The notes: generated from the letters alone by a model not told the origin. A DNA stretch of 22,124 nucleotides from an uncultured Oscillospiraceae bacterium (GCA_934589525.1 CAKTOB010000033.1:1-22124); one strand, 5' to 3'; shown: positions 6,379 through 14,970, counted from the stretch's first letter. Made by a program: numbers and translations.

Positions 6379-7357
6379 TTGACTTTTTGACGAAACAGTG
6401 GATGCGCCAGGCGGGACCGTAGAGGCCCAGGGCCAGAAGGGTATAGAGCTGCCGCTCCTTTTTGGAGAACAGAGGGCTTTTTCGCAGGAAGGGAAGCTCT
6501 CGGCGCAGTTCCCGGCGGCAGCGGTTGTATCCTTCTGCAAATTCCTGCTGTGCGTTTGCGACAATGCACAGCTGCATGGGGTGGGCCAGACCCCGGATCA
6601 GCAGATACCGGGCCTCCGGCAGCAGCTGGGGGGCGGTCTTTTTCAGGTCCTTCAGGATCTTCCGGCCGTGGGCCGCCAGATGGAAGTCCTTCTGGCAGAC
6701 CCGGGCGGTGGTGATGGAGCCTGCTCTGTGGCAGTAATTATAAAAGGGCCGGGGCAGCAGCCCGCCGGAGCCCGCCCGGAGGCAGACCCGGTAAACCGTG
6801 GGCACGTCCTCGCAGACCATGCCTTCGGGAAACCGGATGCCCTCAAACAGGGACCTTTCAAAGAGCTTGTCACAGGCGGAGGAATCCAGGCCGTTCCAGG
6901 TGAAGATCCGCCGGACCAGGTTTTCGCCGGACAGCAGCCCCTCCTTTTCAGGGCACAGCCCCGGCTGCTTGGTGCCGGTTTCTTCCTCGACGTCAAACCG
7001 GCCGCCGCAGACCAGGGGCACCTGAAACTTTTGGGCCAGATGCAGAAGGTCCCGGTAGGCGTTTTCTTCTAAATAGTCGTCGCTGTCTACAAAGCTGACG
7101 TAGCGGCCCCGGGCCAAATCCAGCCCGGCATTCCGGGCGCGGCTCAGGCCGCCGTTGGGCTGGTGGACCACCCGCACCCGGGCATCTTCACGGGCGATGG
7201 CATCGCAAAGGGCACCGGAGCCGTCGGTAGAGCCGTCATCGATCAGCAGCACCTCCAAGCTGGGGCCTTTTTGGGACAGGACGGAGGCGGTACACCGCCG
7301 GAGATAGGGGGCCACGTTATAAACAGGGATAATGACGCTGATGTCAGGGACCAACAT
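6368..7357 (-). CDS. Glycosyltransferase family 2
   Basis: This 329-residue inverting GT-A enzyme starts ISVIIPVYNVAPYL (6-19), with DDGSTD at 40-45, NGGLSRARNAGL at 68-79 and the metal/nucleotide-binding DSDD at 91-94. This is the standard EpsJ/CpsI-like GT2 domain that transfers a sugar to a lipid-linked oligosaccharide. The C-terminal third (HRAGSITTARV and beyond) is the usual extension of this subgroup. The ATG at 7357 is chosen because AAGGAGG lies 6 nt upstream; the ATG at 7363 would directly abut that site. The start overlaps the preceding gene by 14 nt. Its last two codons and TGA come from the MITE-like element, so the native C-terminus may have been changed slightly. Confidence 0.88.
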   Translation of the reverse strand: MLVPDISVIIPVYNVAPYLRRCTASVLSQKGPSLEVLLIDDGSTDGSGALCDAIAREDARVRVVHQPNGGLSRARNAGLDLARGRYVSFVDSDDYLEENAYRDLLHLAQKFQVPLVCGGRFDVEEETGTKQPGLCPEKEGLLSGENLVRRIFTWNGLDSSACDKLFERSLFEGIRFPEGMVCEDVPTVYRVCLRAGSGGLLPRPFYNYCHRAGSITTARVCQKDFHLAAHGRKILKDLKKTAPQLLPEARYLLIRGLAHPMQLCIVANAQQEFAEGYNRCRRELRRELPFLRKSPLFSKKERQLYTLLALGLYGPAWRIHCFVKKSRKL

Positions 7358-8615
7358 GGTCATCCTCCTTGGAGCATTCGTTGTAAATGGCCAGCAGGGC
7401 CGAAAGGTTTTCTGCCGGGCTGTGGGTCTTCAGGGCATGGGCTCGGGCGGCTGCGCCCAGGGCTTCCGCTTGGGCTTCCATACGAAACACATCCATGATT
7501 TTATGGGCCAGCATATAGGGGGCGGCGGACTGATAGAGGAGCCCTTCCTCCCCGTCCCGGAGCATGGCCGCCACGCCGCCCACATCCGCCGCCACACAGG
7601 GCACCCCCAGCAGCATGGCCTCCCCCAGGGAATTGGGGGAGTTTTCAATGGTGGAGGGCAGGGCGAAGACGTTGGAGCGCAGGTAGTTTTCCTTCATCTC
7701 CCGGGGGCTCAAATGGCCCAGGAAGCGGACCTTTTCGGTCAAACCCCGGCGCTCGGCGTACTTCCGCAGGTACCGGTGGTAGGTCTGCTCCAAGAGCCTT
7801 GCCTTGCCGGTGGTGCGGAACAGGTCCGGCCCGGGAACCAGGACGGTGGTATCGGGGTATTGCTCTAAAATCTGGGGCAGGGCCTCCAGAAGATAGTGAA
7901 AGCCCTTAATGGGAATGGCGGCGCTGGAAAGGAAGATGCTGTGGGGCACGCAGCCTTCATAGGTCCAGGTATCGGAATAAAAATCCTGCCGCAGGGTCTC
8001 GTTGCAGAAGTGATAGGAGGCGCCGGGGGCCAGCAGCCGGGCACAGGCCCGGTCCCAGGGGGTGCGGCCGATGACGTGGCGGGAAAGGGCCAGCGCCTGG
8101 GCCTCCATGCTGCCCCGGCGAATGTAGTGCCTGCGCTGGAAGGAAATGTTGTCCAGCCGCAGCAGGTCCCGGGGGCTGAAGCGGTGAATGAGCTTTTCCG
8201 GGAGCCCCTCGGCGTAGTGCCGGGCGTAAATGCCGCAGAGGCCCTGGATGCTGATGACGGTGTGCTCCAGCAGACCCAAGTCCCGGCAAGATTTCACCAT
8301 GGCCAGGGTGTGGCCGTACTCCGTGCCCCAGATGTGAATGACCTGGGGACGAAAGGCGGAGAGCTCCTGCCGGAAGACTTCTTCCAGTTCCTTGGGATAC
8401 CGGTGCATCACCGGCTCCCGGAAGACCCGGTAGCCCAGGCGCCCCAGGCTCCCCTGGGCCTCTTCCGGGCCCCGGCACAGGACACGCAGGGAATACCCAG
8501 GGTCTTGAAGCAGGTCCGAGAGCACATGGTCCACCCACAGCCCGCTGCCGGGCTTGCCGGTCAGGTCCTGCTGCACCGGGCCGGGGATCATATTGCACAG
8601 CCACATAATTCGCAT
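7344..8615 (-). CDS. Glycosyltransferase family 4
   Basis: This 423-residue GT4 enzyme starts MRIMWLCNMIPGPVQQDL. The acceptor domain contains VIHIWGTEYGHT (92-103), the donor domain PIKGFHYLLEAL (235-246), and the EX7E pair is E324 and E332 in STIENSPNSLGEAM, followed by VAADVGGV. These are clear GT-B hallmarks; donor and acceptor sugars are unknown. The reading frame extends far upstream through the previous gene, but only the region from 8615 has family character. The ATG at 8615 sits 7 nt after AAAGGA; the alternative ATG at 8621 would overlap the previous TGA as ATGA but be too close to that site. It sits between another GT4 gene and the GT2 gene. Confidence 0.88.
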   Translation of the reverse strand: MRIMWLCNMIPGPVQQDLTGKPGSGLWVDHVLSDLLQDPGYSLRVLCRGPEEAQGSLGRLGYRVFREPVMHRYPKELEEVFRQELSAFRPQVIHIWGTEYGHTLAMVKSCRDLGLLEHTVISIQGLCGIYARHYAEGLPEKLIHRFSPRDLLRLDNISFQRRHYIRRGSMEAQALALSRHVIGRTPWDRACARLLAPGASYHFCNETLRQDFYSDTWTYEGCVPHSIFLSSAAIPIKGFHYLLEALPQILEQYPDTTVLVPGPDLFRTTGKARLLEQTYHRYLRKYAERRGLTEKVRFLGHLSPREMKENYLRSNVFALPSTIENSPNSLGEAMLLGVPCVAADVGGVAAMLRDGEEGLLYQSAAPYMLAHKIMDVFRMEAQAEALGAAARAHALKTHSPAENLSALLAIYNECSKEDDHVGP

Positions 8616-8617
8616 GG

Positions 8618-9778
8618 TCATGTCCTTTCCGTAATTCGCAGCATCCGGAGGATCTTTTCCGCCTGGACCACATTGTTTCGCTCTTCCAGTACAAAGCGCC
8701 GGGCTTCCCGGCCCTGCCGCTCCAGGTCCTCCTCCGGCCGGGTCAGCACCTCCCGCAGGGCCTGGGCAATGCCCTGGGGGGTCTCCTGCCGGATGAGGTT
8801 CACATAGGGCAGGTATTCCCGGGGCATCCCGGGCAGGTCCGTGGTCAGCACAGGGGTGCCGGAGGCCATATATTCCATGGTTTTGGAGGGGAAGGAGTAT
8901 TTGACGTATTCCTCGTCCGTAGGCCGGGGGTTTACCAGCAGGGTGGCCCGCTGCTCCTGCTCCACCACCTGGCGGCTCAGAAGCATGCCGCCGTAGACAA
9001 CCCGGGGGTCTTTTGCGGCGATTTCCTTTAATTCTTCCACATAGTCCCCGGGGCCGTAGATCACAAGCCTGGTGTCCGGCAGGTCCGCCAGCCGGAAGCC
9101 CTCCACCAGGCGCTGCAAGCCGTAGATTTTCTGAACGCTTCCGGCATACAGGCAGGTCCGGGGCCGGTCCTTGGGCAGGGGGGCCTTCTTGGCCATGGCA
9201 ATGTCCGCGTGGCCCTCCAATATCACATGGGGCTTCCCCTGAGGGTTTACCCGGTCGTTCATCATTTCCGTCAGCAGCACAAAGTCCGTACACCGGGAGA
9301 TGACCAGCTTGGAGAGCTTTTGATAGGCGCGGCTGTAGCCCAGCATCTCCGGCAGGTCCGTGACGATGCCCACGCACCGGCAGCCCTTTTTCCGGGCGGC
9401 CAGCTGGGCAAAGAAGGCGGTGGTGCAGTTCAGGCAGTCCACAAAGACCACGCTGTCCGGCCGGAGGAGCTTCAGAACCATCCGGTACAGCTCCAAGCCC
9501 CCCTGAATATACTTCCGCAGGGGATTCTGAAAGGCGGCGGCATAGTGATACCGGGCGCCGCCCTCCTGCTCCGGGGGAAGCCGCAGGACCTTTTGCGCCA
9601 TGAGCCCCCGGTTGAGGGGCAGCACCGCGGCCACGTCCACCTGGGCGTGGGCGGCCAGACCCTCGATCAGCAGCCGGTGGTATTTCTGGGACTGAAAGGC
9701 AGGCTTCTGGGGGGCGTTTTCAAAAAGGGTTTTGTAGGTTCCGTCGGAACAGGTGCTGACGGCATAGACAATGTGCAT
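8618..9778 (-). CDS. Glycosyltransferase family 4
   Basis: This 386-residue GT-B enzyme starts MHIVYAVSTCSDGTYKTLF. The N-terminal half carries IVTDLPEM (138-145). The C-terminal donor domain has YAGSVQKIYGLQRLVEGF (211-228), VNPRPTDEEYVKYSFPSK (282-299) and MEYMASGTPVLTT (301-313), typical of GT4/GT1-type glycosyltransferases in exopolysaccharide loci. Here the usual EX7E is replaced by E289/E290 upstream and E302 in FPSKTMEYMASG, the pattern of the subgroup with FPSK..EY. GGAGG lies 5 nt before the ATG at 9778. The gene begins 18 nt after the polymerase gene and ends 2 nt before the next GT4 start. Sugar specificity is unknown. Confidence 0.85.
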   Translation of the reverse strand: MHIVYAVSTCSDGTYKTLFENAPQKPAFQSQKYHRLLIEGLAAHAQVDVAAVLPLNRGLMAQKVLRLPPEQEGGARYHYAAAFQNPLRKYIQGGLELYRMVLKLLRPDSVVFVDCLNCTTAFFAQLAARKKGCRCVGIVTDLPEMLGYSRAYQKLSKLVISRCTDFVLLTEMMNDRVNPQGKPHVILEGHADIAMAKKAPLPKDRPRTCLYAGSVQKIYGLQRLVEGFRLADLPDTRLVIYGPGDYVEELKEIAAKDPRVVYGGMLLSRQVVEQEQRATLLVNPRPTDEEYVKYSFPSKTMEYMASGTPVLTTDLPGMPREYLPYVNLIRQETPQGIAQALREVLTRPEEDLERQGREARRFVLEERNNVVQAEKILRMLRITERT

Positions 9779-9796
9779 AGGGGCCTCCTGTGGGAC

Positions 9797-11047
9797 TTAT
9801 TGTGATCTCTTTTTCAGGGCGCTGATCCCTTCGCCAAGCCCTTCTGTCAGGGCCATCATGGGGAACATCCAGAGGTAGGGGTCGGAAATCAGGTTCTGGG
9901 TGTTGAAGGTAATGGCCAGGGTCAGAAGACTTACGACCTTGGCATACCACTTGCCCTTCCCCCGGCACACCAGCACCAGCCAGGCGAGGGCGTTGATGCT
10001 GCCTCCCAGCACCCCCAAAATGCCGATGAGGATGGTGGTGGAGCTTGTATTGTGGGTGACGGTTTCCAGAATATAGGCCACATCCCGGCCTACAAAAGGC
10101 GTCCACTGAATGACGGACAGGTTGAAAACAATGCTGTCCAGCCGGTCATCGGAGGAGGGGTTCCCGGGCTGAATCTTCAGGAGCATCATCCGGAAATACC
10201 CCAATAGCTGGGGCTTTGCCACCAGCGCCGCTCCCAGGCCCAGTATACCGAGCACAAGGATCATCACCGTCAGCTTCCGGCCCAGGGGGCTGCGGTAGAC
10301 CTCTTTGTCAAAGTAGACCGCCAGAAGAAACAGCACCGTGGCGGCCACACCGCCGGTGGCGAAGGTGGAAAAGAGGGTCAGGGACAAAATGGCACCAATG
10401 AGCCAACAGTGCTTCTGTTTTTCCCAGTCCACCTGGTAAAAGCACAGGTACAGGGCCAGAAACAGGAAAAACTGATAAACTCCCGGCTCCCGGAAAATGC
10501 CGAAATTCCGCTCCCGGGCAAAGCTGACGGATACAAAGGAGAATAAATAATTGTAAAACTCCGCACCGTAGGCATTGCGAAAGGTGGGGACTCGCAGCAG
10601 CCCCAGGTCCGACAGGGGCCGCAGCAGAAAGAAGGCGACCAGAGAATAAAGGGCCAGACCCGCAAGCAACAGTACATAGTATTTGGCTGCCCGGCGGCAG
10701 GAGACAAAATAGCTGAGGAAAATACCCAGAAGGCCGCTGAACAGGACGCTGAGGTACATCATGGTATAGTCCCGCTTTAAAACCATGGGGGCCAGAACCC
10801 CGGCGCAAAGCACCAGGCAAAGAATCATCCGGCCGTTTAAAAGCAGCTCTTTCAGGTTTTTCCGCTGATACAAAAGAAAGGTCAGCACCGCAATGGCGGT
10901 AATGCCGAAGGTCAGGGCCTGGGCCTTGTAAAAGCCCAGAAGATAATGGGAGACCTGGCTGACCCGGGTGAGGTACAGAAGCAAAAACAGATACAGGGCA
11001 AAAAGGCTCTGCCAGGGCCTGGTATTGGGGAAGGGATAACGCTTCAT
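9797..11047 (-). CDS. Wzy-like O-antigen/capsule polymerase
   Basis: This 416-residue polytopic membrane protein has about 10-12 hydrophobic segments, starting FALYLFLLLYL near residue 16. A large extracytoplasmic loop and FGIFREPGVYQFFLFLALY (about 183-201) followed by FSTFATGGVAATVLFLLAVYF are typical of the Wzy/O-antigen ligase superfamily, where the conserved RE(P)G and surrounding residues belong to the periplasmic catalytic region. It should join repeat units delivered by the flippase outside the membrane. Wzy proteins diverge strongly, so this call rests on topology, these motifs and the operon. AGGAGG lies 7 nt before the ATG at 11047, which overlaps the previous stop as ATGA. A ligase role is possible but less likely inside this operon. 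Confidence 0.82.
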   Translation of the reverse strand: MKRYPFPNTRPWQSLFALYLFLLLYLTRVSQVSHYLLGFYKAQALTFGITAIAVLTFLLYQRKNLKELLLNGRMILCLVLCAGVLAPMVLKRDYTMMYLSVLFSGLLGIFLSYFVSCRRAAKYYVLLLAGLALYSLVAFFLLRPLSDLGLLRVPTFRNAYGAEFYNYLFSFVSVSFARERNFGIFREPGVYQFFLFLALYLCFYQVDWEKQKHCWLIGAILSLTLFSTFATGGVAATVLFLLAVYFDKEVYRSPLGRKLTVMILVLGILGLGAALVAKPQLLGYFRMMLLKIQPGNPSSDDRLDSIVFNLSVIQWTPFVGRDVAYILETVTHNTSSTTILIGILGVLGGSINALAWLVLVCRGKGKWYAKVVSLLTLAITFNTQNLISDPYLWMFPMMALTEGLGEGISALKKRSQ

Positions 11048-12156
11048 GCTTGTTCCTCCTGGGTGTTTTTTAGCAGCGCTGCAATGGCCCGGGCCAGATG
11101 CTCCGGCCCCTTGGGAACAACGATGCCCCCATGGGCCTGGGCCACCTCCTGACAGGCGGTATTTTCATAGACAATGGGCCGGGTGCCGCAGCAGGCGGCC
11201 TCCAGAACCGTCATGCCGAAGGTCTCCTCGGCACTGGGGCAGACGTAAACATCCGCCGCCGTGTAAGCCTGGGCCAGCTCCCGGGGGCTGCCGGTTCGGG
11301 GTAGACCTAAAATGGCCTTTGGAAGCTGGGCGATCTGCCGCTCCGTCAGCCCGATGAGGACGATTTTGCAGCGGTCGGGGAGAAGTTCGGACAGGCGGAT
11401 AAAATCCCCAAGCCCCTTCCGGGGCTCCCAGACGTTGGCAACGCCCAGGACAACAAACCGGTCCTCCAGGCCGTATTTCTGCCGGAAATCGCTTTCCGTA
11501 GGCTTAAAAACGGCGGTATCGCAGGTATTGGGCACCACATGAATGGGGTAGTCCTTCAAAAAGCTCTGGGAAACCAAATCCGCCAGCCACTGGGAGGGCA
11601 CATAGAGGGTCAGGTTGGGAATGTTTGTAAAAAGCGCCCGCTTCTTTTGGTAATTTTCGGCGGTGGCATCCCGCAGACACTTGGGGTAGAGCCCCAGCTG
11701 GGGGCAGCCGCCGCAGCTCTGCTTCCATTTTTCGCAGCCGATGCTGGAAAAATAGGGGCAGTTTCCGGTGAAGGCCCAGCAGTCGTGGAGCGTCCAGCGG
11801 ATCTCCTTGCCGCTTTGCCGCAGATAGTCAAAAAGCAGGCCGATGTGGATGTAGTAGCCGTGGAGGTTGTGAAGCCAGATCACGTCCGGGTCGTATTCTT
11901 TCACCCACCGCAGGAATTTTGCGGTGGCGGCCCTGGAGCCGAAGCCGCCGGTGCCGAAAAGCCGATGCCGGAGAGCGTGGAGCCGGTAGTCCAGGGGGGT
12001 GCCGATGGCAACGGTGGGAATCTCCCCGGGGGCGGCCTTCCGGGCGTAGGCGATACGGCAAGTGTGGCCCTGCCGGGTCAGTTCCCGGGCGGTGTCCTCA
12101 ATGAGCCTGCCGGTGCTGCCAAACCCGGCCACGGAATTGATAAACAGGTATTTCAT
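11044..12156 (-). CDS. Glycosyltransferase family 4 with cysteine-rich insertion
   Basis: This 370-residue GT4 enzyme starts MKYLFINSVAGFGSTGRLIEDTA, the glycine-rich entry of WcaC/VpsI-like transferases. WLHNLHGYYIHIG (94-106) leads into HDCWAFTGNCPYF (124-136) and a compact cysteine cluster (C126, C133, C141, C148, C151, C160). The donor domain has VANVWEPRKGLGDFI (239-253), and the EX7E pair is E311 and E319 in SAEETFGMTVLEA. The cysteine block is characteristic of this subgroup and may be structural or bind a metal. GGAGG precedes the ATG at 12156, which overlaps the previous stop as ATGA, so the two are translationally coupled. The transferred sugar is unknown. Confidence 0.88.
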   Translation of the reverse strand: MKYLFINSVAGFGSTGRLIEDTARELTRQGHTCRIAYARKAAPGEIPTVAIGTPLDYRLHALRHRLFGTGGFGSRAATAKFLRWVKEYDPDVIWLHNLHGYYIHIGLLFDYLRQSGKEIRWTLHDCWAFTGNCPYFSSIGCEKWKQSCGGCPQLGLYPKCLRDATAENYQKKRALFTNIPNLTLYVPSQWLADLVSQSFLKDYPIHVVPNTCDTAVFKPTESDFRQKYGLEDRFVVLGVANVWEPRKGLGDFIRLSELLPDRCKIVLIGLTERQIAQLPKAILGLPRTGSPRELAQAYTAADVYVCPSAEETFGMTVLEAACCGTRPIVYENTACQEVAQAHGGIVVPKGPEHLARAIAALLKNTQEEQA

Positions 12157-13382
12157 GCCCGGCCTCCTGGGCCCAACAGCCCCCGGAACAGGGCCTCGTA
12201 TTGGGGAAGACAGACTTCCGGAGTGTATTTTTGAAGGTAAAGCTTCCGGCAGCGGTCCCCCATGGCTTGAACTCCCTGGGGGTCATCCCGCATGGCCACG
12301 ATCTCCCGGGCCAGACGGTCCGATTCGCCGTTATGGAAGGCCTTTCCCGCACCGGATTCAATGTCCGCCACAATGTCGCACCGGTCCATAATGGCCAGAA
12401 GGGGGATGCCCTCCGTCATGTAGCTGTAGGTCTTGCTGGGCACGCACAGCCCCGTGGTCCCGGCTTCCAGGGAGATGAGGGCGGCGCTGCTGATCTCCAG
12501 GGCGTCCCGGTAGTCCTGACCGTGAAGGTACTCTAGGACCTGGGCGTTATGAAGGCCCTCCCGGGCAATGGACTGCTTGAGGGCTTCCAGCTTGTTGCCG
12601 TGACCGGCAAAGAGGAAGAAAATATCCGGCTCGTCTTTGAGCGCCCGAACGGCCCCCAGGATGGTTTCCATATCCTGGATGGTGCCCATGTTGCCAAAGT
12701 AGGAGACCACGAACTTGCCCCCCAGGTCGCCGGCAAAGCGGTTGCGGGATAAATCCTTCCGGGGTGCTCCGCCGTCGGGGTACCAGTTGGGGATGACAAC
12801 GATTCGACCAGGGTCGATTGCCCGGTTTTCCTGCAAAAATTCCTTCATTTCCGAAGAAAGGGCCACCACCCGGTCCAGTCTGGGGTATACGGCCTTATTG
12901 ATGTGGCTCAAGAACTTTTCCACGCTGCTGCCGGTTTTCAGGGCCCCGGTCCGCAGGGCCAGCTCCGGATACAGGTCATAGGATACGAAGACCAGCTTGC
13001 AGCCGAAAAGCTTTTTGGCCCAGGAGGCCACCCAGGGCAGCACCGGGGGGTTGGAATAGAACAGGGCGCAGCGGTAATTTTTCAGGTCCCCCAGGTGGAA
13101 AAACACCGAAAGGGTAAAGGAAAAATAGTTGAGGATACGCCCCCAGGTGCGGCTCCGGTCCGGCTGCAAATAGCCCAGGCGGTGAATGGTGATGCCCTCC
13201 ACGGTTTCGGTTTTGGGCACCTTGGGGCCATGATAATACTCCCGGGGCTCCCCGCAGAGCACGTCTACGGAAAAACCGGCCCGGGCCAGGGCCTTGGCGG
13301 TGTCAAAGGGCAGCTGGGCGGAGGAAATATACTCCGGGTGGAAAAACTGACAGAGAAAAAGGATGTCCTTTTTTTGTTTCAA
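12153..13382 (-). CDS. WbuB-like glycosyltransferase family 4
   Basis: This 409-residue GT4 enzyme of the WbuB type (E. coli WbuB is a putative L-FucNAc transferase) starts ILFLCQFFHPEYISSAQLPFDTAKAL (7-32), with LFYSNPP at 107-113, VSYDLYPE at 133-140, VIPNWYPD at 196-203 and FGNMGTIQDMETIL near 229-242. The family often makes the first linkage after the initiating phosphoglycosyl transferase, which fits its early place in the operon; the sugar is not determined. No ATG is available. A TTG at 13382 lies 8 nt after AAGGAG and gives the expected N-terminus. It follows the epimerase gene by 33 nt and overlaps the next gene as ATGA. Confidence 0.85.
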   Translation of the reverse strand: MKQKKDILFLCQFFHPEYISSAQLPFDTAKALARAGFSVDVLCGEPREYYHGPKVPKTETVEGITIHRLGYLQPDRSRTWGRILNYFSFTLSVFFHLGDLKNYRCALFYSNPPVLPWVASWAKKLFGCKLVFVSYDLYPELALRTGALKTGSSVEKFLSHINKAVYPRLDRVVALSSEMKEFLQENRAIDPGRIVVIPNWYPDGGAPRKDLSRNRFAGDLGGKFVVSYFGNMGTIQDMETILGAVRALKDEPDIFFLFAGHGNKLEALKQSIAREGLHNAQVLEYLHGQDYRDALEISSAALISLEAGTTGLCVPSKTYSYMTEGIPLLAIMDRCDIVADIESGAGKAFHNGESDRLAREIVAMRDDPQGVQAMGDRCRKLYLQKYTPEVCLPQYEALFRGLLGPGGRA

Positions 13383-13415
13383 AGGGAAAACTCCTTCCGT
13401 TTTCAGATTCCGTTT

Positions 13416-14288
13416 TCAGGCCTCGGTTTCCTGCAGGGCCTGTTCCGGAGAATAGACCTGATAGGGACGGTCATAGCGGCTGAGGGCCCGGTCATAGCAC
13501 AGGCTCCCAAAGGCCTTGTCAATTTTGGGGGTCAGGGGACGCAGCAAAGAAAGGGCCCAGCCGAAGCCGGGGAGCAGGGGAAGGGACCTGCCGTGAAGCC
13601 GGGCAATGGTCTGCACCATGCGGCCCGTATCCGTGTATTCCCCGTCTTGGGGGCAGAAGATGCCGCCGCTGCCGCTATCCAGCAGCTGCTTTACCAGGCA
13701 GTTCAGGTTCCCCACATAAAGCATGGACCGGCAGTTGCCGATTTTGGGAAAACAGGGCATTTTCAACGCAAGCTTCCGGAGCTGCTGATAGTTCCCCTTG
13801 CAGCCCTTGCCGTAGATCATGGGGGGCCGGAGCAGGGCCACATGGAAGGCATTGTCCTCCAGGGCCAGCAGCCCCTCCTCCGCCTTCGCCTTGCTGAGCC
13901 CATAGAGGTCCTGGGGGCACAAGGGGGTGTCCTTCGTGATGGTGACGGTTTTGCTAAAAGGGGCGGTGCGGCCGTAGACCGCCATGGTGGAAAGAAAAAT
14001 AAACTGCCTTACCCCGGCCTCCTTGGCCTTTTGGGCCAGTTCTACGGGAAGCCGGGCATTGATTTTCAAATAGGCTTCCTTTTGGGCAGGGTCGTGCTTG
14101 TCCTGTTCCCGGTGGACCAGGGCGGCGGTGTAATACACGGCATCGAAGCCCTCCAGGGAGCGTTCACGCCAAGCTTCGTCCCGGACACTCATGGATTCCA
14201 CCCGGTATTCTTCCGGCCATTGGGCAAGGTGGGCGGCCAGGGCGGTTCCTAAATAGCTGTGGCTGCCGACGATGAGCACACGCTTCAT
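13416..14288 (-). CDS. NAD-dependent sugar epimerase/reductase (extended SDR)
   Basis: This 290-residue protein starts MKRVLIVGSHSYLGTALAAHL, a nucleotide-binding Rossmann start in which the middle glycine of GxxGxxG is replaced by serine. The catalytic signature is intact: S100-T101 in FLSTMAVYG and Y129-G-L-S-K133. RPPMIYGKG (154-162) is the conserved substrate-side motif. It belongs to the extended short-chain dehydrogenases that epimerise or reduce nucleotide sugars (GalE/WbpV/WcaG-like) in the cytoplasm. It would make or modify the donor used by the adjacent phosphoglycosyl transferase or WbuB-like enzyme; whether it is a 4-epimerase or a 4-reductase cannot be read here. AAGGAG lies 9 nt before the ATG, which overlaps the upstream stop as ATGA. 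Confidence 0.85.
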   Translation of the reverse strand: MKRVLIVGSHSYLGTALAAHLAQWPEEYRVESMSVRDEAWRERSLEGFDAVYYTAALVHREQDKHDPAQKEAYLKINARLPVELAQKAKEAGVRQFIFLSTMAVYGRTAPFSKTVTITKDTPLCPQDLYGLSKAKAEEGLLALEDNAFHVALLRPPMIYGKGCKGNYQQLRKLALKMPCFPKIGNCRSMLYVGNLNCLVKQLLDSGSGGIFCPQDGEYTDTGRMVQTIARLHGRSLPLLPGFGWALSLLRPLTPKIDKAFGSLCYDRALSRYDRPYQVYSPEQALQETEA

Positions 14289-14899
14289 GGCTTTTGCTCC
14301 TTCCCGATGCTGCCGGTGCCGCCTTCCACCACGCCTTCGCGCTTTAAAACGGCGGTGATAGAGCCCAAAAAGCACTTGCAGTCAAAGAGAAAGCTGAGGT
14401 TTTTGACGTATTCCCCGTCCAGCCGGGCCTTCACGGCAATGGGCAGCTCGTCCCGGCCGTTGATTTGCGCCCAGCCCGTGAGCCCCGGCCGCACATCGTT
14501 GGCCCCGTAGAGATCCCGCTGCTCGATCAGATCATACTGATTCCACAGCGCAGGCCGGGGACCGATGACCGCCATTTTTCCGGTAAAAATCTGGAAAATC
14601 TGGGGCAGCTCATCCAAAGAGGTCTTCCGCAGAAACCGCCCCACCCGGGTGATATACTGGTCCGGATCATCCAGAAGATGGGTGGGCACATCGTGGGGGG
14701 TACACATCCGCATGGTGCGGAATTTCAGGATCTGAAAGTGGGTTTTGTGAATGCCCACCCGCTTCTGCCGAAAAAACACAGGCCCGGGATCGTCCAACAC
14801 AATGGCCAGAGCCACCAGAAGATAAACGGGGGACAAAACCACAATGCCGCAGCCGGAGAGGATAATGTCCAGCAACCGCTTCACATACTTACGATACAT
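14285..14899 (-). CDS. PglC-type undecaprenyl-phosphate phosphoglycosyl transferase
   Basis: This 204-residue monotopic phosphoglycosyl transferase (Bac_transf family) is the short PglC/WecP-like form without the multi-pass N-terminal domain of WbaP. One hydrophobic segment (12-35) carries S23-P24, matching the helix-breaking motif of the PglC re-entrant helix. Then come DPGPVFFRQKRVG (37-49), KFRTMR (59-64), the catalytic pair D96-E97 in TSLDELPQ, a VIGPRPA loop and RPGLTGWAQINGR. It transfers a sugar-1-phosphate from a UDP-sugar to undecaprenyl phosphate, starting each repeat unit at the inner membrane face. AAGGAG lies 6-7 nt before the ATG at 14899. The frame is open farther upstream, but that part contains the promoter and is non-coding. 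It is the first gene of the operon. Confidence 0.93.
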   Translation of the reverse strand: MYRKYVKRLLDIILSGCGIVVLSPVYLLVALAIVLDDPGPVFFRQKRVGIHKTHFQILKFRTMRMCTPHDVPTHLLDDPDQYITRVGRFLRKTSLDELPQIFQIFTGKMAVIGPRPALWNQYDLIEQRDLYGANDVRPGLTGWAQINGRDELPIAVKARLDGEYVKNLSFLFDCKCFLGSITAVLKREGVVEGGTGSIGKEQKP

Positions 14900-14920
14900 G
14901 CAGTGCTCCTTCTTTCTGGG

Positions 14921-14949
14921 GCGCTTTTTAACACCGACGAAAAAAGCGC
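14921..14949 (-). promoter_or_regulatory. Leader hairpin of the polysaccharide operon
   Basis: In the leader mRNA, GCGCTTTTT and AAAAAGCGC can form a 9-bp stem around an 11-nt loop, between the presumed start near 14964 and the ribosome binding site at about 14906-14911. No U-run follows, so it is not a simple terminator. It could stabilise the mRNA or influence translation of the initiating enzyme. Confidence 0.5.
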
Positions 14950-14970
14950 ATATTTCTACTTTTCTTTGGT

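Noticed and set aside
8616..9377. Extension of the GT4 gene upstream of 8615 to a much longer protein
   Set aside because: The extra part overlaps the preceding GT4 gene in another frame and is P/G/R-rich without family character. A ribosome binding site and ATG exist at 8615.
12903..14252. Long plus-strand open frame (449 codons) opposite the WbuB-like and epimerase genes
   Set aside because: It is an antisense shadow caused by GC-rich third codon positions; composition is glycine/glutamine/proline-rich without any family pattern, and the minus-strand genes have clear motifs.
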